Assembly (NCBI GenBank): GCA_937923265.1
Contig: CALAJY010000035.1
Coordinates: forward strand, 1 to 27,862
DNA: 27,862 nucleotides
Reading direction: 5' to 3'
DNA from: an uncultured Tissierellia bacterium
GTDB taxonomy: Bacteria > Bacillota > Clostridia > Tissierellales > Peptoniphilaceae
The notes beneath the pieces are model-generated. The model was not told the DNA's origin. It was given only the letters and a program-made list of their open reading frames with translations, and did no database searches. This document shows, piece after piece, positions 9,001-14,752 of the stretch; position 1 is the first letter of the stretch, and the number at the start of each line of letters is the position of its first letter. The position numbers and the translations under genes were made by a program.

Positions 9001-9163
9001 TGCCAGGAGCCCCGTTTGCCGTGGGTGGACCATCAAAAAAGATATAGGAATTCTCCCGATCCCGTTCCTCTAATGACCTTTTCAACAGGTCCATCTTCTT
9101 CCATCGCTGTCCGGCCCAGGCTTCCCCTTCCCGGACATCTTTTGGCAGTTCCTTAAAAGCCAC
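6047..9163 (-). CDS. ileS: Isoleucyl-tRNA synthetase, type 2
   Basis: Charges tRNA-Ile with isoleucine in the cytoplasm. 1038 residues. The start is GTG at 9163 with GGAGGG 5 bases upstream. The class-I HIGH box appears as PGIHHV (residues 53-58) after FFDGPPTANGA, followed by KAGWDTHGLPVEIEVEKKL. The KMSKS box is intact (QKMSKSKGN, about residue 595). The editing domain contains LAWTTTPWTLPSN and GTGIVHTAPAFGEDDY. Cys pairs CPRCG, CWRCH, CPDCG and CPECGG are visible in the insertions. Length, the eukaryote-like motif set and the C-terminal domain without the usual type-1 zinc finger mark it as the IleS2 class, which as a family tends to be mupirocin-insensitive (family knowledge, not shown here). 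No T-box leader is visible. It lies 21 bases after the SAF oxidoreductase gene and 19 before the PurN-like gene. Confidence 0.97.
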   Translation of the reverse strand: MAFKELPKDVREGEAWAGQRWKKMDLLKRSLEERDRENSYIFFDGPPTANGAPGIHHVIARTLKDMTCRYKTMQGYRVGRKAGWDTHGLPVEIEVEKKLSFRNKTQIEEYGVEKFNEECRASVFKYRDLWTDMSERMAFLADMDHPYITLDNDYIETEWHILKDFYDRGLIYKGAKILPYCPRCGTGLASHEVAQGYQEDQVVTAYAKFAVKGEENTYFLAWTTTPWTLPSNVALTVHPDVDYVKVRQGEEKYYLAKDLINQVLKEQYGEWEILEEYKGKDLEYKEYEQLLPFLNVKGKGFFVTCADYVTTTDGTGIVHTAPAFGEDDYKTGRRYDLPLVNPVGEDGAFLEGPYQGRFVMDCDPDILDYLKSHNQLYARQKISHNYPHCWRCHTPLIYYSKPSWYIDVTKFKDLLVSENEKVHWFPPYVGEKRFGNWLENLNDWAISRSRYWGTPLNLWVCPDCGHVHSVGSRKELVKLAQEEINTDIDLHRPYVDQVHITCPECGGTMTREPDVMDVWFDSGSMPFAQWHYPFEHKDDFDSRFPADFISEGIDQTRGWFYSLLAISVLYKGVAPYKNVLVNDLVLDSKGQKMSKSKGNTLNPFELFDRYGADVVRFYSLYVSPPWVPTRFDEEGLKEVNAKFFRTIKNIYQMFALYANTNGWNPADFQVDVDDRPEIDHWLLSRYHSLLKKYKEEMDAFEYNRVVHDLSDFVVEDFSNWYIRRNRRRFWSSEASLDVKSVFRTSYEVLLGVSKLIAPITPFLAEELYQALTREEAMDSVHLEFTPQADLSLIDEDLEKKMDLVRRVVNLGRASREEAGIKVRQPLSELVMDRKFEDTIGHLSDLIKEELNVKELVFSDRLADQLEITLKPDYKVAGRILGGKIKDFAKYLSTVDSHEFLANLEQGPVTLSLQGEDTEIQRDYVEARYQAREGFDVAMDGDISVLLDTQLSPDLVQEGLVREVISKVQQQRKTNDFEVSDRIHMSYEADEELTRAIEAYRENLSQEILATEIQQEKLTDQEPVDINGHPLRFRLQRED

Positions 9164-9184
9164 AATTCCCTCCTTATATCTGTC

Positions 9185-10480
9185 TTAACAGGAGCGCTCC
9201 TCTTGGTCTTGTTGACGGCGGAGGCGAACAATCTCCCGATTTTCATCCAATTTCACATCCCGGTAGGTCAGCCACTCCCCCTTTTTCACGTCTTGCGTGA
9301 GAATCGTTGACTCATCGCAGATGGTGAAGGGCAAAAGGTCTTTTTCCTGCTGTTCCTTATGACTCACCAACAGACCATAGGCCGTGTCCCGACCAATCCC
9401 CTTCAGGGATTCGCCCTTTTTCAAGTCCCGTTTTGCCACCGTGATGACATCGATAACCTGTCCCTTTACAGGGGCCAGGGATGACTCATGTTCGATGACC
9501 GCACTGAATATGGTGATGGGGGTCTCGAGGCTGGTGAGATGGTAGGGCCGATACAGCGTGTAATTCGGTCCCTTTCCCAGGCCTAAGTATTCCATCAACG
9601 AAACCACTTCCGGCTCCTCGCTGGTCACAATGGCAAAGACGCCGGGAGCCATCCCAAAGGCAAAGTCCACAACCTGTTCCCGGCTCAGAATACCGCCTTG
9701 GTCCTTGCGGCTCAGAATTCCCGCAATCGTGTCCGGCTTGGCGGTAATGCCATGGCAACCCGGCACATCCGGTACAAAGCCGATGGCGTTACAAACCGTG
9801 CCCAGCTCGGTCATGGTGTTGGTTCCATCGACGAAAGAGCACAGCATGTGGGGGGAAAGTCCCTTGCTTCTCGCCTCCTCGGCGAGGGTCTCATCGGTTT
9901 GCTCCCGATCCAGCTTGTTATTCTTCCCCTTGCCGACGGCAACCAGGTCAAAGCCCGTAGCCAGGGCGAAGTCCACCAGGTCCAAGATCGCTCCCGGTTC
10001 ATCTCCCTTCGTTCCCGTGTAAACGACGCCTTCCTTTTGGGCCATCCGGTAGAGAATCGGTCCCACCGCACAATCACATTCCACGTTCAGGAGGATGATG
10101 TGCTTGTGATGATGAATTGCGTTAACGGCAATGCGGGCCCCCGTGTTCGGAACCCCCGTGGCCTCGACCACGGCATGTACCCCGGGCAGATACGCCATCT
10201 CTTCTTTCGCGGATACCACATAGCCATTCATTTTATGAAATCGTGCCCCCTCCTCCGGATCATCGGTAATCCGAATTCGGTCTTCCGGAATTCCAATCGA
10301 CAGGAGCACACTCTTCGCTTTTTCCGGTGTATGATCTACGATGACCGAGGGGACAATTCCCGGTATATGGCGGAGCTGACAAATCAGCCCCTTTCCCATT
10401 TTTCCACATCCGATAATGGAGATATAAATTTGTTCGCCCCGCTCTGTCATTTCGCTCAATTTCTCTTGAATTCGAAACAT
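9185..10480 (-). CDS. NAD(P)-dependent oxidoreductase with C-terminal SAF domain (homoserine dehydrogenase-like, COG4091 type)
   Basis: 431 residues from the ATG at 10480, chosen because AAGGAGG lies 5 bases upstream; an in-frame TTG 24 bases earlier has no such site. An N-terminal Rossmann fold has the dinucleotide loop IIGCGKMGKG (residues 22-31). It is followed by VHAVVEATGVPNTGARIAVNAI, resembling the homoserine dehydrogenase/Gfo-Idh layout. The C-terminal part from about residue 345 (PVKGQVIDVITVAKRDLKKGESL, then YGLLV) is a SAF-type domain. The family is annotated as predicted homoserine dehydrogenase, but the substrate is not established, so I leave it open. First gene of the operon with ileS and the PurN-like gene; an extended -10 promoter lies just upstream. 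No link to isoleucine supply is shown by the sequence. Confidence 0.85.
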   Translation of the reverse strand: MFRIQEKLSEMTERGEQIYISIIGCGKMGKGLICQLRHIPGIVPSVIVDHTPEKAKSVLLSIGIPEDRIRITDDPEEGARFHKMNGYVVSAKEEMAYLPGVHAVVEATGVPNTGARIAVNAIHHHKHIILLNVECDCAVGPILYRMAQKEGVVYTGTKGDEPGAILDLVDFALATGFDLVAVGKGKNNKLDREQTDETLAEEARSKGLSPHMLCSFVDGTNTMTELGTVCNAIGFVPDVPGCHGITAKPDTIAGILSRKDQGGILSREQVVDFAFGMAPGVFAIVTSEEPEVVSLMEYLGLGKGPNYTLYRPYHLTSLETPITIFSAVIEHESSLAPVKGQVIDVITVAKRDLKKGESLKGIGRDTAYGLLVSHKEQQEKDLLPFTICDESTILTQDVKKGEWLTYRDVKLDENREIVRLRRQQDQEERSC

Positions 10481-10522
10481 GAAAGCCTCCTTGAGATCTT
10501 TCAAAAAATAATAATCAGATTT

Positions 10523-10531
10523 ATTGTATCA
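10523..10531 (-). promoter_or_regulatory. Extended -10 promoter for the SAF oxidoreductase-ileS operon
   Basis: On the minus strand, TG-A-TACAAT forms an extended -10 in the 48-base gap after the flavoprotein gene. No good -35 is seen. The expected leader is about 35 nt. Without it, the operon would depend on read-through from queG. Confidence 0.4.
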
Positions 10532-11806
10532 CGATTGATTCCCAGCGTGGAGCAAATGCTCTGCACAAAGATAGGCAGAAGCCCATGCCCAATGCAGATT
10601 ATATCCCCCGCACTCTCCCTGAATATCCATGATTTCACCAAGAAAATACAAACCGGGTACCCACAGGGATTCCATAGTCTTCGGAGAGATGTCCTCTGTG
10701 GCAATTCCCCCACAGGTCACCTGGCCATGATCCCTCCTGCGGGAGCCCGTGACCGTGAAGGACATCCTCTGCAAGGTGAAAAGCAAGGTCTCCAGATCTT
10801 CCTCCCCGAGATTTCCCAGTGGCTCTCCGAGGTCCCGGCCAAGGGACGCTCCGATGTTGGAAAGCAGGGCGGGTGGTAAAAAGGCCGCAAAGATATCCTT
10901 CATCGGTGTCCCCGCCTGATCCTGGGAAAGCTGCCGGAGCCATGCCATGAATTCCTCGGAACCGTATTCCGGAAAGAGGTTGATCGTAAGGGCTTGCGGC
11001 CGGTGACTTTTTTGGATCCGGTCCAAGAGAAGGTTGGAAAGGCGGAAAATCCCGATGCCCGACAGACCATAGTCGGTAAACAGTAAATCGCCCTGCACCT
11101 CATTACCCTGCGAATCCTCTAAACCCGCCTGGACTTTCCAGCCCTGACAGGCCTTCGTCAGGCTCTTCTCCTCAACGGTCAACGCACAGATGCCCGCGTG
11201 AATGGGGGTGAGCCGATGACCCAGGGGGCGGACCAGGGAATAGCCACAGGATCGTTCGTCCTTTCCAATACCGTAGGCCCCACCCGTCGCCAGGATGAGG
11301 AGATCCGTCCCCACCTTCTCTTTGTCGGGGGAAAGGGGCACATCGGCATCCGTGGATGCTAAGGAGAGGAGGAAGGTTTCCCCCTTGCGTTCCACCTGAA
11401 CAACCTCCTTGCCATAGATGACCGGAATCCGCAGGCGGTCCAGCCAAGCGGTCAAACACCGGACCAGGCTCTCACTCCGAAGGGTTCTTGGATACACCAT
11501 GCCACTTTCCAGGCTCACCGAAAGGAGGCCCAGGGACTGAAAAATGCTTCGCACTTTTGACGAGGGCAGTGCCCGCAAGGCCTCCCGGACAAAGGCCTCC
11601 TCCCCCTCCTTGCTGAGGTAGTGGGAGGTAGAGAGATGCTCATTCGTGAAATTACAGCGGCCGTTTCCCGAAGCTCGTACTTTGCGGAGGAGTTGGTTCC
11701 CCTGCTCGACGATTTGCACCTCATAAAGGTCCGGCGCCCCGCTTTTTAAGAGGCAGGCACAAAACACGCCGGAGGCACCCCCGCCTACAATCGTGACCCG
11801 CTTCAC
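10529..11806 (-). CDS. HI0933/YhiN-family FAD-dependent flavoprotein
   Basis: 425 residues from the GTG at 11806, whose GTGA overlaps the nth stop; AAGGAG lies 7 bases upstream. An upstream in-frame start at 11851 lies inside nth and is less likely. FAD-binding motif VTIVGGGASGVFCACLL (residues 4-20), then the family signature LLRKVRASGNGRCNFTN. A second nucleotide-contact segment is LLILATGGAYG, and the diagnostic C-terminal block is GLYFLGEIMDIQGECGGYN followed by LHWAWASAYL. The family is widespread and uncharacterised; some members have been linked to RNA or tRNA metabolism, but no reaction is established. The tight operon with nth and queG shows coupled expression rather than a proven shared pathway. 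Confidence 0.9.
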   Translation of the reverse strand: MKRVTIVGGGASGVFCACLLKSGAPDLYEVQIVEQGNQLLRKVRASGNGRCNFTNEHLSTSHYLSKEGEEAFVREALRALPSSKVRSIFQSLGLLSVSLESGMVYPRTLRSESLVRCLTAWLDRLRIPVIYGKEVVQVERKGETFLLSLASTDADVPLSPDKEKVGTDLLILATGGAYGIGKDERSCGYSLVRPLGHRLTPIHAGICALTVEEKSLTKACQGWKVQAGLEDSQGNEVQGDLLFTDYGLSGIGIFRLSNLLLDRIQKSHRPQALTINLFPEYGSEEFMAWLRQLSQDQAGTPMKDIFAAFLPPALLSNIGASLGRDLGEPLGNLGEEDLETLLFTLQRMSFTVTGSRRRDHGQVTCGGIATEDISPKTMESLWVPGLYFLGEIMDIQGECGGYNLHWAWASAYLCAEHLLHAGNQS

Positions 11807-12447
11807 TGCAGGGCTCCTTGGTAGAAGCGGCAGTGGTCGCGAAGGGAGCACTCCTGGCAGAGGGGATTGCGGGCCTTACAGATGCGCCTGCCTTGGAAAA
11901 TGAGCAGGTGGTGAGCAAGCGACCAAATTTCAAAATCCAGGATCCTCCGCAGGTCCTTCTCACAGGCCAAAACATCCTGAGATTGGGACAGGCCGATGCG
12001 GTTGGAAACCCGAAATACGTGGGTATCCACCGCAATCGCCGGTTGGTGAAAGGCGTTGGACAGGACCACGTTGGCGGTTTTTCTCCCGACTCCCGGAAGC
12101 TTCACCAACTCCTCCATGGTGTCCGGGACCTGTCCCCGGTACTTCTCCACCAAGATGGCAGCGGTCTTCACGATGTTTTTCGCCTTGTTGCGGTAAAAAC
12201 CGATGCTCTTAATCATCTCCATGACCCTCTCCGGACTGGCCAGGGCGAGCTGGGCGGGTCCGGGATAGGCCTGAAAGAGAGCGGGTGTCACCTTGTTGAC
12301 CTGCACATCGGTGGTCTGGGCCGAAAGAATGGTCGCCACCAGCAGCTCAAAGGGGTTGGAAAAGTGCAGCTCCGGTCCCGCATCGGGAAAGGTCTCCTTT
12401 AACAGGTCCATGACCTGGGCGGCTTCCGCTTTTGACATTTTTTTCAT
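11803..12447 (-). CDS. nth: Endonuclease III (DNA glycosylase/AP lyase)
   Basis: Base-excision repair glycosylase for oxidised pyrimidines. 214 residues, standard length. The helix-hairpin-helix is LPGVGRKTANVVL, with catalytic Lys123. The catalytic Asp141 lies in AVDTHVFRVSNRIGL. The C-terminal [4Fe-4S] ligands are Cys190, 197, 200 and 206 with the exact C-x6-C-x2-C-x5-C spacing. The ATG at 12447 overlaps the queG stop by 4 bases (ATGA) with AGGAG about 8 bases upstream. Its own stop overlaps the flavoprotein GTG start by 4 bases, so all three genes appear translationally coupled. Confidence 0.97.
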   Translation of the reverse strand: MKKMSKAEAAQVMDLLKETFPDAGPELHFSNPFELLVATILSAQTTDVQVNKVTPALFQAYPGPAQLALASPERVMEMIKSIGFYRNKAKNIVKTAAILVEKYRGQVPDTMEELVKLPGVGRKTANVVLSNAFHQPAIAVDTHVFRVSNRIGLSQSQDVLACEKDLRRILDFEIWSLAHHLLIFQGRRICKARNPLCQECSLRDHCRFYQGALQ

Positions 12448-13523
12448 TTTCTCTCTCCTCTCTCCCTTTCAAAGACTTCCTGAATCGCCCGAGCCTGCCC
12501 CTCCAGAAGGGGGGAAGAAGATTTCCGAGCAAGCTCCAGGGCTTCCCTCACTTGTTCCGTAAGCCGGTCTCTTTTTTCCCCCCGGGGGCTACGGCGCCAG
12601 CTGTTAAACAGAGTAATCAGGGCATTTCTTCGCAAAATCGGCCAGCCGCGCCAACGGCCTGACCGATGCCCATGGCGGGCTTCCAATTCTCGGTTCGTCA
12701 TCGCAAAAAATTCTGCCGCTTCTTCCACGCCCGCTTCTCCCTTGCCGGCATCCAGGGCTTCCTTATTATAAGGGCAGCAGATCTGACAGCTGTCACAGCC
12801 AAACAGGCGGTCCCCTAAGGCCTCCCACTCCTCTTGCGTGAGCACCCGTTTCTCCTGGGAGAGCTGGGAAAGGCAGGCTTTTCGATCGTAAAAAACCCCG
12901 GGATAGGCCGGGGTGCCTGCAAGGGTGCCTGTTTTCCCCTTCTCGGTTTTCTCCGGGGCAAGCGGACGAAGCGCATGACCCGGACAGGCTTTGATACAGC
13001 ACTGACAGCCCGCACAAGGGTCCTTATCCGGAACTCGGGTCCCCTTCTCATAAGCGGGAAAGCAGGACCGGAAGGCGAGGGATGGTTGGGAGGGAAGGCT
13101 CCAATAGCAAACCCCCAGGTAGAAAAAGGATCCCCGGTCCGCCAGTAGCAGATTCTGATTCTTGCCGATGGTGCCCAAACCGGAGGCAAGGGCCAGTCCC
13201 CTCTCCGAGGCCTCTTCGGTATCCACCTCAATGCGCGCCGGTTCCAAAAAAAATCCCGTTTTTTGAAGACCGGTTCGAACGGTATCGGCATAGGCGGAGA
13301 GGCGTTCCCGGATCATCTTGTGATAGTCCCTCCCCCGGCTGGAGAAGGACCAAACCGAAGGTGCAAGAAAGGAGCCCTTGGAATCCCTCCGCACCGGATA
13401 AGGCAGGGCCAGGGTCTGAATCAGGGTCCCGTCCTCCCGGACCATCACCCCCGTTCCCGCGATGGAAAACTCCGCCAGGGGGTCCGTAAAACACTGCGCT
13501 TCTCTTTGGTCCATGCTCCTCAC
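12444..13523 (-). CDS. queG: Epoxyqueuosine reductase
   Basis: Reduces epoxyqueuosine to queuosine at the tRNA wobble position, using cobalamin and two [4Fe-4S] clusters. 359 residues. The QueG signature VDTEEASERGLALASGLG then TIGKN is present; its Asp is the family's proposed catalytic acid. First cluster: CAGCQCCIKACP (about 168-180). Second cluster: a lone Cys in KACLSQL plus GCDSCQICCPYN (about 240-252). The C-terminal GWPILRRNALITL is the HEAT-like repeat part. The start is GTG at 13523 with AAGGAG 9 bases upstream; an ATG three codons later has its AGGAG only 1 base away. First gene of the queG-nth-flavoprotein operon, divergent from rodA. No other queuosine genes are in the window. 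Confidence 0.93.
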   Translation of the reverse strand: MRSMDQREAQCFTDPLAEFSIAGTGVMVREDGTLIQTLALPYPVRRDSKGSFLAPSVWSFSSRGRDYHKMIRERLSAYADTVRTGLQKTGFFLEPARIEVDTEEASERGLALASGLGTIGKNQNLLLADRGSFFYLGVCYWSLPSQPSLAFRSCFPAYEKGTRVPDKDPCAGCQCCIKACPGHALRPLAPEKTEKGKTGTLAGTPAYPGVFYDRKACLSQLSQEKRVLTQEEWEALGDRLFGCDSCQICCPYNKEALDAGKGEAGVEEAAEFFAMTNRELEARHGHRSGRWRGWPILRRNALITLFNSWRRSPRGEKRDRLTEQVREALELARKSSSPLLEGQARAIQEVFERERGERK

Positions 13524-13564
13524 CCTGTTTTTCTCCTTCCTCTATGGTACTCTAATGATGAACT

Positions 13565-13574
13565 ATATTATAAT
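13565..13574 (+). promoter_or_regulatory. -10 region for rodA in the queG-rodA divergent gap
   Basis: ATATTATAAT contains a perfect TATAAT on the plus strand (13569-13574) and an overlapping TATAAT on the minus strand (13567-13572). Either or both of rodA and queG may start from here. No clear -35 is seen in either direction. The whole divergent gap is about 107 bp. Confidence 0.45.
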
Positions 13575-13630
13575 GGAGTTCCCGAGATTAGAAAAATACG
13601 AATCGCCCTTGGGCGAATGGAAAGGATCCT

Positions 13631-14752
13631 ATGTTTAACCGCAGTAAAAAAGTGGCCGGCCAATTTGACTGGCTTCTCTTTCTAAGCACCGCCGCAATCT
13701 GCATCTTCGGCTTTATTGTGCTGCATTCTGCAACCGCTTCCCAGAATTTGGGCTGGGCCCCCATGCGGTCGCAAATTTTTGCCACCCTGATCGGCTTTGG
13801 AATCATCCTCCTCCTGCAATGGGTAGACCTGGACTTTCTGAAGCGGCTTGCCATCCCCATTTATGGAATAAGCATCGTCCTTCTTCTTCTCACCCTGCTG
13901 ATCGGCCATGGAGAGAGCGACTGGGGAGCACGGTCCTGGTTAAAATTGGGTCCCGTCGCCTTTCAGCCCTCGGAGTTCGTGAAAATTGGCATGATTCTGA
14001 GCCTGGCCATGCTCCTGGAGAAATACCACGCGAAGCTCAATCGGCCCACAACCCTGCTCATCATCCTGGTTGCCATGGGCATCCCCCTCTTTTTGATTCT
14101 CCGGCAACCGGATCTGGGGACCTGCATCGTTTACGCCTTTTTCATCGCTCTGATGATCTTCTACGCCGGCATTCACTGGGGCTATATCCTGGGCGCCATC
14201 GTCTTGCTCTTGATTGCCATTCCCCTGGTCTATTCCCGCCTCACAGAGATTCAAAAGCTTAGGATCATCAACTTTCTGAATCCCTCCACCGACCCATTGG
14301 GATCGAGCTACCAGAACCTCCAGGGCATCATCGCCATCGGCTCCGGACAATGGCTGGGAAGAGGGTACCTCCAGGGCACCCAGACCCGCTTTGGCTTCAT
14401 TCCGGAACAGGACACCGACTATATCTTTGCCGTCCTCAGTGAGGAATTCGGCTTCGTCGGCGGTCTCGCCCTCATTCTCTGCTATGGGATCATGCTCTAC
14501 CGGATGGTGATGATCGCCCGCAAGGCCAAAGACGTTTTTGAGTCCACCCTCTGCATCGGCGTTGCCGCCTTTATTTTCTTCCACGTGTTTGAAAATATCG
14601 GGATGACCATCGGGGTCATGCCCGTCACCGGCATCCCCCTTCCCCTCATCTCCAACGGCGGAACCTTCCAGATGATCGTATTAACCGGCATCGGCCTCGT
14701 TCTCTCGGCCAGCACGCAGAGGCGGCCCTTGGACTTTAATGCGGCTTTCTGA
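13631..14752 (+). CDS. rodA: SEDS peptidoglycan polymerase RodA (rod-shape protein)
   Basis: Polytopic membrane glycosyltransferase that polymerises lipid II during cell elongation. 373 residues with about ten membrane segments starting at WLLFLSTAAICIFGFIVL. Family motifs in order: LGPVAFQPSEFVKIGMIL, RQPDLGT, the catalytic-loop IPEQDTDYIFAVLSEEFGF (about residues 256-274), and GIPLPLISNGGTFQM near the end. The length and LPLISNGG form favour RodA over FtsW, though a paralogue cannot be excluded. ATG at 13631 with AAAGGA 4 bases upstream. No partner penicillin-binding protein is adjacent. The last 72 bp overlap comEC tail-to-tail, and the likely terminator lies inside comEC. Confidence 0.92.
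   Translation: MFNRSKKVAGQFDWLLFLSTAAICIFGFIVLHSATASQNLGWAPMRSQIFATLIGFGIILLLQWVDLDFLKRLAIPIYGISIVLLLLTLLIGHGESDWGARSWLKLGPVAFQPSEFVKIGMILSLAMLLEKYHAKLNRPTTLLIILVAMGIPLFLILRQPDLGTCIVYAFFIALMIFYAGIHWGYILGAIVLLLIAIPLVYSRLTEIQKLRIINFLNPSTDPLGSSYQNLQGIIAIGSGQWLGRGYLQGTQTRFGFIPEQDTDYIFAVLSEEFGFVGGLALILCYGIMLYRMVMIARKAKDVFESTLCIGVAAFIFFHVFENIGMTIGVMPVTGIPLPLISNGGTFQMIVLTGIGLVLSASTQRRPLDFNAAF

Noticed and set aside
7895..9073. 392-codon plus-strand frame opposite ileS
   Set aside because: Antisense to conserved ileS domains; no ribosome binding site.
10481..10528. T-box riboswitch before the ileS operon
   Set aside because: The gap is only 48 bases, too short for a T-box leader, and no specifier or T-box motif is present.
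9698..10879. 393-codon plus-strand frame opposite the SAF oxidoreductase and flavoprotein genes
   Set aside because: Spans two clearly recognised minus-strand genes and has no family features.
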